A stretch of 59,835 bases of DNA from JARYMI01 sp037444845 (GTDB lineage: Bacteria > Acidobacteriota > Aminicenantia > Aminicenantales > UBA8522), in contig JBBILQ010000010.1 of NCBI GenBank assembly GCA_037444845.1, positions 1 through 59,835 of the forward strand, read 5' to 3'. The notes under the pieces are model-generated. The model was not told the DNA's origin. It saw only the letters and a list, made by a program, of their open reading frames with translations, and did no database searches. A program made the position numbers and the translations under genes. Positions 23,057 through 31,902 of this stretch are shown here, piece after piece (position 1 is the stretch's first letter; every line of letters starts with the position of its first letter).

Positions 23057-23108
23057 AAATAGGGGACAGGGGAAATTAAGGTAGTTACGTATGCTGTCCC
23101 CCTATTTT
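23056..23108. terminator. GGGGACAG palindrome between convergent genes
   Basis: The arms AAAATAGGGGACAG (23056-23069) and CTGTCCCCCTATTTT (23094-23108) make a strong hairpin with terminal A/T tracts on both sides, suited to bidirectional termination. It belongs to the same palindrome type as 53684-53901. It lies partly inside the glycosidase gene that converges from the right, so it encodes that protein's last residues. Confidence 0.6.
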
Positions 23109-25244
23109 AATTTCAAGGGTGAGATTCCTAAAATCGGAAGCGACGACGATATAATCGTCTTCGTTTAACCTGAACAACTCCCAGGCAATCTTCTGGCCGT
23201 TGCGGCGTACGTCCAGTCCCTTTTTTCCTTCTTCCCTGTCCTTGAACCCGAAGAAGGACCAGGGAATGAGCAGCTTGATTTTTCCTGGGTAGGGGAAGTT
23301 GCTGTTCGAGCTGAAGCTGATTTTTTTCTCCGTTTTATCCGGGCGGTAATCGTAGGCGACAAAAATGCCGGCTGCGGGCAGGTAGAGATGAACCTTCGCT
23401 TCATCTTCGCCGATCTTGGGCGCCAGCAGCAAGGACTTCTCTTCAACCCTGAGGCCGAAGTAACCCTCGAACATAGCTTTAGCCAGGCTGCCGGCGCTGC
23501 CGCTGTAATAATCGCTGCCGCGGCCGGCCCCGTCGCGGCTGTCCCATTCAAATAACCCGCCGTTCGCGACGTTTTTCCTGATGATCTCGAGGAGCTTTTC
23601 CTTGGCCATCCGGCTGAACCCGTTTTCGAACATGGCGTAAACCAGCCTGCCGCCGAACCAGTCCCACTGACCGCCGTTCTGGTATTCGTAGGGCTCGTCC
23701 ATGGCCGGATGCTTGAAAAACCCGGCCGGGTAGGGAGGGAGGAGGCAGCCGCTGATCGTGGAGACGCCGAACTCGTTCTGTCTCTCCAGCGCCCGGCCGA
23801 TGATTCTTCTTGCTTTTTCCTGGTCGGCCAGACCGGCGAGGATGGCCTGGGCGTTGCCGCCCATGGCGAACATGTCGTCCTCGTCAAAGTCGTGCTCGAG
23901 CGAACCCAGGTGGAGATGGACTCGATAGAAACCTTTATCCTCCTGCCACAGCCAGCGGTTAGCGTTTTTCTTGATAGATTCAGCCCTCTTTTGCCAGGAG
24001 GCCGCTTTCTCCTTTTCGGCCAGAGCGCTAAACATGCGGCTAAGCTCCTGGCACGCCTGATAGACTATGCTCTGGTCATAGATGTCCACCGTCCAGTGGG
24101 TGTTCTCGTCAACGTAGATCGCCCGCTGGTCGGGATCAACAATCTCCACGTCTCCCCAGTCGGCGGTGTGGGCACCGGTGACAAGGCCGTGCTTTTCGTC
24201 AAACCTCTGGCTAAAGACGTGATGAAGCGATTTCTCCAGCCGGTCGATGATCGAGTCGCCTGAGATCCTTTTTTTCAACCAATCCGGCCCTTTAAGGAGA
24301 AAGACCTGGTAGGCTGCCTGGACAGCGCTCGCCTCCTGGTCAGTCTCGACCGTGTTCTTGTCAGAACGGCCTTGAGCATCGACCCAGTCTTCGAGCCCGC
24401 CGTCGGGTTTCTGGAAGGCGACGTGTTCCTCGATCCAGGAGCAGAGGTAGTTTTCGTGGTAATACAGGCGCGAAGCCGGGATGATCGTGGCCGCGTCCCT
24501 GAGCCAGACCTGGGGATAGCCGGCTCCGGCCGTGAAGGCGCTCACGTTTCCCGTCCGGCCCGAAAACTCAGATTCGTTGTGTTTCAGGGTGAGGCGGATG
24601 AGTTTGCGCAGCGTTTCGAATTCAGGAATGCTCGACCTGAAGGCGGTGAATTTCCCTTCGGCCAGGTCGAGCGGAACCTCATCTTCCGGCCAGGCTCTTT
24701 CTTCGACCAGGAGAGGAAGGATGAGCGTGGGTGAGCCGCCATCCTTGAACCAGGCAATCCCTTCCCGGACAAGGTCAAACTCCAGGCGGTAGCTGCCCTT
24801 TTCAAGCGGCGCTTTGATTTTGACTTGAAGGTCAACGGCCTCGCCGGGCCGGACGACGGCGGCGAACGCCGTCCGCGGGTTGTCGAACTTGAGAATTTCT
24901 CCTTTAGCGTTGAGAAGATGATAGGAAAGAAAGCACGGGTTTTTCCCTCTGGATGTCCATTTTTTCGTTCCCCTGTTTTTGATTCTAACGGTAAGCTCGA
25001 GCGTCTCTCCTTCATAGGAGAGGCATTTTTTTGTTTTGGATTCGATGCCGGCCGCGTATTCGAGTCCTGGGCCGCACGCAGAAAGCAATATCAGTGATAG
25101 GGGGAGAAGGAACGCAACGAGGCTGAGAGTTCGTTTTCCGCTGACGCGCGGCCTGCGTCCCAAGTTTCGGGATAGATAAACGGGCTTTGAAAGAAGGGGC
25201 GGCGCCTTGACAGAACCCCTTCTTTCATTCATTGGCCTCGCCAT
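23085..25244 (-). CDS. Lipoprotein six-hairpin glycosidase
   Basis: A 719-residue exported protein. The N-region is unusually long (about 40 residues) before the hydrophobic signal and lipobox LLSAC, with Cys57; a TTG start near residue 28 is a possible alternative, but ATG 25244 follows hypE by 1 nt. Residues about 65-195 form a beta-sandwich common in glycan-linked proteins (FLSYHLLNAKGE, APLEKGSYRLEFDLVREG). The rest is an (alpha/alpha)6 barrel of the six-hairpin glycosidase class, with YPQVWLRDAAT, GGLEDWVDAQG, HTADWGDVEIVDP and YEYQNGGQWDWFGGRL providing acidic candidates. The substrate is not determined. The last residues (KIGGQHT) are encoded by the GGGGACAG palindrome. Confidence 0.8.
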   Translation of the reverse strand: MARPMNERRGSVKAPPLLSKPVYLSRNLGRRPRVSGKRTLSLVAFLLPLSLILLSACGPGLEYAAGIESKTKKCLSYEGETLELTVRIKNRGTKKWTSRGKNPCFLSYHLLNAKGEILKFDNPRTAFAAVVRPGEAVDLQVKIKAPLEKGSYRLEFDLVREGIAWFKDGGSPTLILPLLVEERAWPEDEVPLDLAEGKFTAFRSSIPEFETLRKLIRLTLKHNESEFSGRTGNVSAFTAGAGYPQVWLRDAATIIPASRLYYHENYLCSWIEEHVAFQKPDGGLEDWVDAQGRSDKNTVETDQEASAVQAAYQVFLLKGPDWLKKRISGDSIIDRLEKSLHHVFSQRFDEKHGLVTGAHTADWGDVEIVDPDQRAIYVDENTHWTVDIYDQSIVYQACQELSRMFSALAEKEKAASWQKRAESIKKNANRWLWQEDKGFYRVHLHLGSLEHDFDEDDMFAMGGNAQAILAGLADQEKARRIIGRALERQNEFGVSTISGCLLPPYPAGFFKHPAMDEPYEYQNGGQWDWFGGRLVYAMFENGFSRMAKEKLLEIIRKNVANGGLFEWDSRDGAGRGSDYYSGSAGSLAKAMFEGYFGLRVEEKSLLLAPKIGEDEAKVHLYLPAAGIFVAYDYRPDKTEKKISFSSNSNFPYPGKIKLLIPWSFFGFKDREEGKKGLDVRRNGQKIAWELFRLNEDDYIVVASDFRNLTLEIKIGGQHT

Positions 25245-25245
25245 T

Positions 25246-26250
25246 TTAGCAGATGCGGGGAAGGAGCTCTGAAGTCAGCGGGTCGAGCAGCCTCAGCCCG
25301 CCCGTCATTGTCCGGAGAAGGAGCTCTCCCGGTTTTCCGGCCTTGTCGTCCACTTGGCCGACGATGGCCGCTCTTTTTCCCAGCGGATGATTCCTGATGG
25401 CTTTAAGGACAAGGTCGGCGCGTTTTTCCGGCGCGATGACAACCGCCCTTCCCTCGCAGGCTAAGTAAAGCGGGTCGATGCCCAAGATCTCGGCTGCCGC
25501 CCGGACAGCCCGGGAAAGAGGGATGGCTTCTTCTTCGAGGAGGAGCGAGCAGGGAAGCTTCTCAACAAGCTCTGTGAGAATCGTGGCCAGCCCGCCCCTG
25601 GTGATGTCCCTCATCCACAGGGCGCCTTTTTTCCAGAGAGGGAGAAGATAAGACAGCGGAGCGCAGTCACTCCGGACCCTGGCCTCAAACCCGAAGTCAT
25701 CCCTGGCTAACATGACGGCCAAGCTGTGCTCTCCCAGCGTGCCGGTGACGATGATCTTGTCGCCGGGCCGGGCCGCTTGGGGCCGCGGCCTGGCCACCAC
25801 TCTCCCGACGCCGGACGTGTTGACGTAGATTTTATCTGCCTGGCCTCTCCGGACGACTTTGGTGTCGCCCGTGGTGACAAGCACACGGGCCTTACGGGCC
25901 GCGCGCCTGATCGACTTGAAGACCCTGTCAAGGTCTTCCACGTCAAGACCTTCTTCGAGGATGATAGCTAAAGAAATGTACTTTGGAATCGCCCCGGAGA
26001 CAACCAGGTCATTGACCGTCCCGTTGACGGCCAAAGAACCGATGTCTCCGCCCGGGAAAAAGATGGGATCGACGACATAACTATCAGTGGTGAAAGCGAC
26101 GCCTTGAGGCAGGTGGCAAGAGTCGGAGAGCTCATCGAGGAACGGATTGCGGAAGGCGGGAACGACGCTGCGGGCGATAAAATCCCGCATCATCCGGCCG
26201 CCGCTCCCGAGCTCGAGGCTGATCTTTTTTGCCCTGTCCGGATTCGTCAT
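25246..26250 (-). CDS. hypE: Hydrogenase maturation protein HypE
   Basis: HypE (334 residues) dehydrates the thiocarbamate on its C-terminal Cys to a thiocyanate, which gives the CN ligands of the [NiFe] centre. The obligatory C-terminal PRIC ends the protein. The N-terminal ELGSGGRMMRDFI, FTTDSYVVDPIFFPGGDIGSLAVNGTVNDL (Mg/ATP-binding) and GDKIIVTGTLGEHSLAVM are all of the PurM-like HypE pattern. It follows hypD by 9 nt. It is followed by the glycosidase lipoprotein after 1 nt. Confidence 0.96.
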   Translation of the reverse strand: MTNPDRAKKISLELGSGGRMMRDFIARSVVPAFRNPFLDELSDSCHLPQGVAFTTDSYVVDPIFFPGGDIGSLAVNGTVNDLVVSGAIPKYISLAIILEEGLDVEDLDRVFKSIRRAARKARVLVTTGDTKVVRRGQADKIYVNTSGVGRVVARPRPQAARPGDKIIVTGTLGEHSLAVMLARDDFGFEARVRSDCAPLSYLLPLWKKGALWMRDITRGGLATILTELVEKLPCSLLLEEEAIPLSRAVRAAAEILGIDPLYLACEGRAVVIAPEKRADLVLKAIRNHPLGKRAAIVGQVDDKAGKPGELLLRTMTGGLRLLDPLTSELLPRIC

Positions 26251-26259
26251 ACTAAAAAC

Positions 26260-27375
26260 CTATGCCTTCCGGGAACGCTCGTGGCGGCCGAATTTATAAT
26301 AAATATAACATGCCCCTTCAAAAGAAACCATGCAGGGGCCGCGAGGAGACTCGGGATTGCAAGAGGCGATAAAAAGAGGACACCGAGGAGGCGGGATGAT
26401 GCCGCGCAAGATTTCTCCGCAGCGGCATCCGGCGAGGTCGCCGCTTCTTTCATTCAGCCTGAGCCTGAATTTCTCCACAGCGTCGAAAGCGGCGTAAGGA
26501 GCCCTGAGCTTCAATCCGCTCCACGGAATCCGGCCCAGCCCTCTCCACGTCGCATCTTTTTCCTCCAGGATTTCCTGCATGATGGCCCGGGCCAGCGGAT
26601 TGCCTGATGAACTGACCGCTCTCCTGTACTCATTGGCCACGCCCGGTCGGCCGTTTCTTATTTGATCGAGGATCGCCGTTATGCCAAGGAGGATGTCGTT
26701 GGGCTCAAACCCGGCGATCGCGCCGGCCAGGCCGTATTCTTTCGGGATGAACTCGTAGGCTCTAGCCCCGATGATCGCGCTCACATGCCCCGGATAAAGA
26801 AAGCCGGCGATGGCCGTCTCGCCGGCCTCAAGAATAGCCCGCAGGGCTGGCGGGATCAGCCAGAGGGCGGCGACGACAGAGTAGTTCACCAACCCTTCCC
26901 GGTGAGCTTTCTTCGCCGTGAACGCGATCGAAGGGATGGTTGTCTCGAACCCGACGCCAAAAAAGACGACCTCTTTGTCCGGGTTCGCGCGGGCGAGCTC
27001 CAGAGATTCTTCTGGCGAGTAGACAATCTTCAGCCGGGAAGAGCGGGCCGGCACAACGGTCTGGAGAGACCCTCTTTCGGTCGGGACTCTTGTCATGTCA
27101 CCGAACGAGGCCAGGATGAGATTCTCTCTTTCCGTCAGCAAATCCAGGCAGGCCTCGTGAATCTCGTTCGGAGTGATGCAAACCGGGCATCCTGGTCCCG
27201 GGACCATGTCTATCCCGGCTTCCTCGAGCGCCGGTTTCAGGCCGTACCGGTGGATGGTCATCGTGTGAGTCCCGCACACCTCCATGACCCGGACCGGTCC
27301 GCCGAGCTCATGAGTCTTTTTTTCGATGTCCCGAAGGAGAGCTCTGGTGATGTCTCTACTGCGGAGCTCTTTCAT
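26260..27375 (-). CDS. hypD: Hydrogenase maturation protein HypD
   Basis: A 371-residue [4Fe-4S] protein that, with HypC, assembles the Fe(CN)2CO unit. The key motifs are present: C34 in MEVCGTHTMTIHRYGL, GPGCPVCITP with C63 and C66, GVGFETTIP (near 140), PGHVSAIIG (near 195), and the C-terminal Cys group GCRCGEILRG...PRCPLF. Starts inside the hypC stop (TGATG). With HypE it forms the minus-strand run hypC-hypD-hypE. Confidence 0.96.
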   Translation of the reverse strand: MKELRSRDITRALLRDIEKKTHELGGPVRVMEVCGTHTMTIHRYGLKPALEEAGIDMVPGPGCPVCITPNEIHEACLDLLTERENLILASFGDMTRVPTERGSLQTVVPARSSRLKIVYSPEESLELARANPDKEVVFFGVGFETTIPSIAFTAKKAHREGLVNYSVVAALWLIPPALRAILEAGETAIAGFLYPGHVSAIIGARAYEFIPKEYGLAGAIAGFEPNDILLGITAILDQIRNGRPGVANEYRRAVSSSGNPLARAIMQEILEEKDATWRGLGRIPWSGLKLRAPYAAFDAVEKFRLRLNERSGDLAGCRCGEILRGIIPPPRCPLFIASCNPESPRGPCMVSFEGACYIYYKFGRHERSRKA

Positions 27376-27617
27376 CAGGCGCCTGCCTCGCGGTCATCCT
27401 CTTTGGCGGCGATCTCCCGAAGAAGGAACAGCGTCTCCTGGGCTTCTTGCTCGTCCAGCTTGGAGATGGCGAACCCCGCGTGGACAATCACCCAGTCGCC
27501 CGGCATGATGTTCTCGAGGAGCGAGAAATTAACCCTGATTTTGGTGCCGAGGTAGTCGACTTTTCCCAGGCCGGAATCGTCTATTTGAGTGACCCTGGCC
27601 GGGATTCCCAGACACAT
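27375..27617 (-). CDS. hypC: Hydrogenase maturation chaperone HypC
   Basis: An 80-residue HypC/HupF chaperone. It starts with MCLGIPARV, whose Cys2 binds the iron centre after Met removal, and contains PGDWVIVHAGFAISKLDEQEA, the family's C-terminal signature. GGAGG precedes the start. A weak promoter (TAGACC, 17 nt, TAATCT) lies in the short region it shares with divergent uppS. No hydrogenase structural genes are in the window. Confidence 0.96.
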   Translation of the reverse strand: MCLGIPARVTQIDDSGLGKVDYLGTKIRVNFSLLENIMPGDWVIVHAGFAISKLDEQEAQETLFLLREIAAKEDDREAGA

Positions 27618-27681
27618 ATGTTATCCTCCGAGCATTCGGACCCTATAGATTAGCAAATCCGGGCCAGCCGGTCTACCTCTT

Positions 27682-27710
27682 TTGACAATTCATCGGACAG
27701 CCCTTATAAT
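27682..27710 (+). promoter_or_regulatory. Consensus sigma-70 promoter of uppS
   Basis: TTGACA at 27682-27687, exactly 17 nt, then TATAAT at 27705-27710: a perfect consensus. The first base of the uppS ATG (27717) is 7 nt after the -10, where transcription should start, so the mRNA appears leaderless. Confidence 0.85.
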
Positions 27711-27716
27711 GAACCC

Positions 27717-28502
27717 ATGTTCCCCGACCTTAAAGGGTTTATCAAGCCGGGAAGCGAGGAGGAAAAACTCGCCCGGCAGCTCGATTTTTCTCGGCTTCCC
27801 CGGCACGTGGCCGTCATCATGGACGGCAACGGCCGCTGGGCGGAGAAGAGAAACCTGCCGCGCATCGAGGGCCACAGGGCCGGCGCTAAGGCGGTCCAGG
27901 AAGTGGTCAAAGCCTGCGGCCGGTTGGGCATCAGGTACCTCACTCTTTATGCGTTTTCCAAGGAGAACTGGAAAAGGCCGAAGAGGGAAGTCGCCAGGCT
28001 CTGGAAGCTGTTAGAGGATTATCTCCGCAAGGAAGATAAGCAATTGATAAAAAATAAGATCCGGCTCATCGTGATCGGCCAGACAGAGGCCATTCCGCCA
28101 TCTGTGCGCCAGGAGCTGGAAAGAGTCGTGGACCTAACCAGGGCCTGTGACAGGCTTACTGTTGTCCTGGCCCTTAATTACGGCGGCCGGGCTGAAATCA
28201 TCGATGCGGTGAAGAAGATCTGCTCTGCCGGAGAAATCGACCGCCTCGAGCTCGACGAGGATTCGTTTTCCCGGTACCTCTACACCGCGTCGCTCCCCGA
28301 CCCTGACCTTCTTATCCGGACGAGCGGCGAGTTCCGCATCTCCAACTTCTTGCTCTGGCAAATCGCTTACGCGGAGCTCTGGATCACCCCCGTCTACTGG
28401 CCGGATTTTCGGAGGAAGCATTTTCTCCAGGCTCTTGTCGATTACCAGAAAAGAGAAAGGAGGTTTGGCGCCGCTCATGCCCGGACGACGCAACACGCAT
28501 AG
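27717..28502 (+). CDS. uppS: Isoprenyl (undecaprenyl) diphosphate synthase
   Basis: A 261-residue cis-prenyltransferase producing the C55 lipid carrier for peptidoglycan and other polymers. The signature is HVAVIMDGNGRWAEKRNLPR (30-49; catalytic D36), with RAGAKAVQEVV, YLTLYAFSKENWKRP, ALNYGGRAEI and the C-terminal DLLIRTSGEFRISNFLLWQ, YAELWITPVYWPDF. The start ATG lies at the predicted transcription start with no Shine-Dalgarno site. First gene of uppS-cdsA-dxr-rseP-(ispG-larE), the widespread envelope/isoprenoid order. Confidence 0.96.
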   Translation: MFPDLKGFIKPGSEEEKLARQLDFSRLPRHVAVIMDGNGRWAEKRNLPRIEGHRAGAKAVQEVVKACGRLGIRYLTLYAFSKENWKRPKREVARLWKLLEDYLRKEDKQLIKNKIRLIVIGQTEAIPPSVRQELERVVDLTRACDRLTVVLALNYGGRAEIIDAVKKICSAGEIDRLELDEDSFSRYLYTASLPDPDLLIRTSGEFRISNFLLWQIAYAELWITPVYWPDFRRKHFLQALVDYQKRERRFGAAHARTTQHA

Positions 28503-28531
28503 CCTCCCGGACATGATTCCGGCCTGATCCC

Positions 28532-29341
28532 ATGAACTTGCGGAAGCGATTGCCGACCGCCCTCGTGTTGATCGGGCTTTTCTTCCTCCTCATCCAGTTC
28601 GGCACAAGGCTCGTCATCTTCCTCGCCCTTCAGGCTCTAATCCTGGCCGCCCTCGTTGAGTTCTACAGCCTCGCCCGGAAAAAAAAGCTTCACCCGCAGG
28701 GAGTTCTTGGCGCTGTGCTGTCCCTGCTTATCGGCCTTTCCTTTTTCTTCAGGCCGGCGGTGACTTTCGACCTGGCCCTGTTTAGCGTTCTTTTTGTTAC
28801 CGGCGTCTATTATCTCTTTTCCTTCACGCGGCTCGAGCAGCTGCCCTTTTTTACCCAGTCCATCGCTGTGACTTTTTTCGGGCCGGTTTACTTGAGTTTT
28901 ACGCTCAACTATCTTTTTCTCCTGAGGTTTGAGAGAGGGCCCTTTTATATTTATTTTTTGTGCTCGGTCATTTTTCTTGGCGACACGGGCGCCTATTTCT
29001 TCGGCAAGCTTTTCGGCCGGCACAAGATGGCCCCTCTGGCCAGTCCCAAAAAAACATGGGAAGGCAGCCTGGGGGGCATCGTCTTTGGAGTGTTAGGAGC
29101 CTGGCTGGCCCAGGCCGTGTTGCTCAAAGATGTCGAGCTGTGGAGGGCGCTTGTCTGCGGCGCGCTCGTCCATGCGGTGGCCCAGATGAGCGACCCGGTC
29201 GAGTCATTGTTTAAAAGGGCTGTCGGCGTCAAGGATTCCTCAAACCTGCTCCCCGGCCACGGCGGTGTCCTGGACAGGATCGACAGCCTTATCCTGGCAT
29301 CGCCGTTTTTCTATTATCTCATCAGGTATCTCTGGCCATGA
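28532..29341 (+). CDS. cdsA: Phosphatidate cytidylyltransferase
   Basis: A 269-residue inner-membrane enzyme that makes CDP-diacylglycerol from phosphatidic acid and CTP. About seven hydrophobic helices precede the C-terminal CdsA signature: SDPVESLFKRAVGVKDSSN, then LLPGHGGVLDRIDSL. GDTGAYFFGKLFGRHK near residue 148 is also conserved. It is 29 nt after uppS and overlaps dxr by 4 nt (ATGA). Confidence 0.95.
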   Translation: MNLRKRLPTALVLIGLFFLLIQFGTRLVIFLALQALILAALVEFYSLARKKKLHPQGVLGAVLSLLIGLSFFFRPAVTFDLALFSVLFVTGVYYLFSFTRLEQLPFFTQSIAVTFFGPVYLSFTLNYLFLLRFERGPFYIYFLCSVIFLGDTGAYFFGKLFGRHKMAPLASPKKTWEGSLGGIVFGVLGAWLAQAVLLKDVELWRALVCGALVHAVAQMSDPVESLFKRAVGVKDSSNLLPGHGGVLDRIDSLILASPFFYYLIRYLWP

Positions 29342-30495
29342 AAAATATCGCCATCCTCGGCTCAACCGGTTCCATCGGAACAAACACCCTTAAGCTTGTG
29401 GAGGCGCTCGGGGATACGTTCAGGGTGGTCGGGTTGGCGGCCGGGGAGAACACTTCGCTCCTCCTCCGGCAGGTTGAAAAATTCAGGCCCAGGGTCGTCT
29501 CCATGAAGACAAAGGAGGCGGCAGAAAAGCTCAAGGAGCGGGTCAAAAACAAAGCAGTCCGGGTCGTCTATGGCTCTGAAGGGGCCGAAGAAGTGGCCTG
29601 CTTCGACAGAAACGACGTCGTCGTGTCGGCGATCACCGGAATCGAAGGGCTGAGGCCGACGCTGGCCGCTGTCCGGGCCGGGCTGCGCGTGGCCCTGGCC
29701 AACAAGGAATCGCTGGTCGCGGCTGGCGCCATCCTCCAGGCGCAGGCTGAGGCTTCAGGAGCTGAGATTATCCCGGTCGATAGCGAGCACAGCGGCATCT
29801 TTCAGTGCCTGGCCAAGGAGAAGCGTGAGAACGTCAAGAAAGTCACCCTGACTGCCTCGGGAGGGCCGTTTTTTCAAACGCCGCTCGCTGAGATCAAGGG
29901 AAAGAGCGTTGAAGAAACGTTGGACCACCCGCGCTGGAAGATGGGAAAAAAGGTGACCGTCGATTCGGCCACGCTGATGAACAAGGGGCTTGAGCTCGTC
30001 GAGGCCCGCTGGCTTTTCGGACTGAGGCCGTCCGAGATGGCCATCCTCATCCATCCCCAGAGCATTGTCCACTCGCTGGTCGAGCTGCGCGATGGCTCCA
30101 CCATCGCCCAGCTCAGCCCGCCGGATATGAAAATCCCGATTCAGTACGCGCTGACCTATCCTGAGCGCGGTGGCTCACAGCTTCCCGCGCTGGACCTGGC
30201 GAGGGTGAGATCGCTCGAGTTCTACCCGGTGGATGAGGAACGATTTCCTCTTATCAGGCTGGCCCGCCTGGCGCTCGAAAAAGAGAAGAGCCTTCCGGTG
30301 GCCCTCAACGCGGCCAATGAAGTGGCTGTGGAGGCTTTCTTGAACCGGAGCATAGGGTTTTCGGCTATCGTCGACGTGGTCAGTGAAGTCGTTGGGCGGC
30401 ATCGTCTCAGCGAAGCGGCGAGCCTCGAGGAGGTCTTCGCCATCGACCGGGAAACCCGGGAGCAGGCGGCTATTTTGATCAAGCGAAGGTTTTGA
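29338..30495 (+). CDS. dxr: 1-deoxy-D-xylulose-5-phosphate reductoisomerase
   Basis: A 385-residue MEP-pathway enzyme making 2-C-methyl-D-erythritol 4-phosphate. NADPH site GSTGSIGTNTL (8-18), ALANKESLVAAG (119-130), PVDSEHSGIFQCL (metal/substrate Asp and Glu) and KVTVDSATLMNKGLELVEARWLF are intact. It supplies the precursor for IspG, which is encoded two genes downstream, and finally for UppS. It overlaps cdsA by 4 nt; rseP starts 1 nt after its stop. Confidence 0.97.
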   Translation: MKNIAILGSTGSIGTNTLKLVEALGDTFRVVGLAAGENTSLLLRQVEKFRPRVVSMKTKEAAEKLKERVKNKAVRVVYGSEGAEEVACFDRNDVVVSAITGIEGLRPTLAAVRAGLRVALANKESLVAAGAILQAQAEASGAEIIPVDSEHSGIFQCLAKEKRENVKKVTLTASGGPFFQTPLAEIKGKSVEETLDHPRWKMGKKVTVDSATLMNKGLELVEARWLFGLRPSEMAILIHPQSIVHSLVELRDGSTIAQLSPPDMKIPIQYALTYPERGGSQLPALDLARVRSLEFYPVDEERFPLIRLARLALEKEKSLPVALNAANEVAVEAFLNRSIGFSAIVDVVSEVVGRHRLSEAASLEEVFAIDRETREQAAILIKRRF

Positions 30496-30496
30496 A

Positions 30497-31834
30497 ATGG
30501 AAACCGTGTTCGGCACCATCCTGGCTTTTATCATCGTCTTCGGCATCTTAGTCTTTATCCACGAGTTCGGCCATTTCTTCGTGGCCAAGCTCGTCGGCAT
30601 CAGGGTAGAGACCTTTTCCTTCGGCTACGGGAAAAGGCTGGTCGGTTTCAAGAGAAAGGAGACCGATTACCGGATCAGTCTCGTTCCGATGGGCGGCTAT
30701 GTTAAGTTCCTGGGCGAGGCGGAGGCGGGGGCAGAAGAAGAGGGAAAGCTTCCCAAAGACCATTTCATGGCTAAGAAGAGATGGCAGAGATTCCTGGTCA
30801 TGGTCATGGGCTCGGTTATGAACATCGCCCTGGCCGTCGTCATCTCTGCGTCCATCAACATGGTCGGCGTGGACGTTCCGGCCTATCAGGACGAGAAGCC
30901 TGTCATCGGCTGGATTGACCCAGAGTCGCCGGCCCAAAAAGCCGGGTTTTGGCTGGGTGATGAAATCGTCAGCATTGACGGCGTTAGAGTCAAAACCTGG
31001 AGCGATGTGGAGCTGGCCATCGGGACCAAGCCCGACCGGCTGATGATGGTCGAGGTCAGAAGAGACAGCCAGGCTCTCTTTCTCGAACTCAGGACCGAAA
31101 AAAGGACTCGCTACGCCCTGGGCTACGCCGGGTTTACGGGCGAATTTCTGACCCAGGTCAGGATGGTCAAGCCGGATTCCCCGGCTGAGAAGGCTGGACT
31201 CAGGCAGGGAGATGTCATTCTGGCCGTGAACGGAGAGCCCGTCTATTTTTACCATTTTGTAAGGTTCATCGAGAGGCGTCCTGGACAGGAGCTCGAATTC
31301 TCGGTTGATAGGCAGGGAGAGAGAATAACCCTCCGTGTGACCCCTCAATTGGAGGGTAAAGTCGGCAAAATCGGCATCTACCAGGAACCGCAGACAGTTC
31401 AAAAGCAATACGGGTTTTTTGCGGCCATCGGGGAAAGCTTCCGGGAAAACGTCCGCAACGCTTTTCTGGTCATTCGCTTTGTCAGGGATTTGATCGCGGG
31501 CCAGGCCTCGACCGAGCAGCTCGGCGGGCCGCTGGAGATCGCCAGCTTCTCCTATGCCGCTCTCCGGATGGGGTTCCTGGCCATGCTGAGCTGGATTGGT
31601 TTGATCAGCCTCCAGTTGGGCATCATCAACCTCTTTCCCATCCCCGTCTTTGACGGCGGGCAGATTTTTGTCCTGGCCCTGGAGGGCCTGTTCAGGCGCG
31701 ACTTCAGCCCAAAGGTGAGGCAGATCTGGATGCAGATCGGGTTCGTCATCTTTGTTTTTCTCATCGTCTTCATCATCCTGAATGACATTGTTAAAAGGTT
31801 GCCCAACGGCTGGGAAAGCCTCATCCCCTGGTAA
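30497..31834 (+). CDS. rseP: RIP-type zinc metalloprotease RseP
   Basis: A 445-residue site-2 protease of the inner membrane that cleaves anti-sigma factors and leftover signal peptides. Zinc motif HEFGH is at residues 22-26, and the third ligand lies in NLFPIPVFDGGQI near 380. Two PDZ domains occur in the middle (PVIGWIDPESPAQKAGFWLGD and VRMVKPDSPAEKAGLRQGD). Three to four membrane helices are visible. The gene ends 68 nt before ispG, with a dispersed repeat between them. Confidence 0.96.
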   Translation: METVFGTILAFIIVFGILVFIHEFGHFFVAKLVGIRVETFSFGYGKRLVGFKRKETDYRISLVPMGGYVKFLGEAEAGAEEEGKLPKDHFMAKKRWQRFLVMVMGSVMNIALAVVISASINMVGVDVPAYQDEKPVIGWIDPESPAQKAGFWLGDEIVSIDGVRVKTWSDVELAIGTKPDRLMMVEVRRDSQALFLELRTEKRTRYALGYAGFTGEFLTQVRMVKPDSPAEKAGLRQGDVILAVNGEPVYFYHFVRFIERRPGQELEFSVDRQGERITLRVTPQLEGKVGKIGIYQEPQTVQKQYGFFAAIGESFRENVRNAFLVIRFVRDLIAGQASTEQLGGPLEIASFSYAALRMGFLAMLSWIGLISLQLGIINLFPIPVFDGGQIFVLALEGLFRRDFSPKVRQIWMQIGFVIFVFLIVFIILNDIVKRLPNGWESLIPW

Positions 31835-31849
31835 GTTTTAGAGTGAATG

Positions 31850-31884
31850 TGTCAATGCGAGGAGATCTTCGACGAAGCAATCTC
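31850..31884. repeat. Dispersed CAATGCGAGGAG...CGAAGCAATCTC repeat
   Basis: TGTCAATGCGAGGAGATC followed by TTCGACGAAGCAATCTC: a half copy of the repeat seen at 11036-11075 (there inverted) and 59518-59727. It sits between rseP and ispG. An upstream in-frame ATG at 31843 would translate it as an odd Arg-rich N-terminus, which I reject. Confidence 0.6.
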
Positions 31885-31902
31885 AAGGGGTCTGAAAAAA
31901 CG

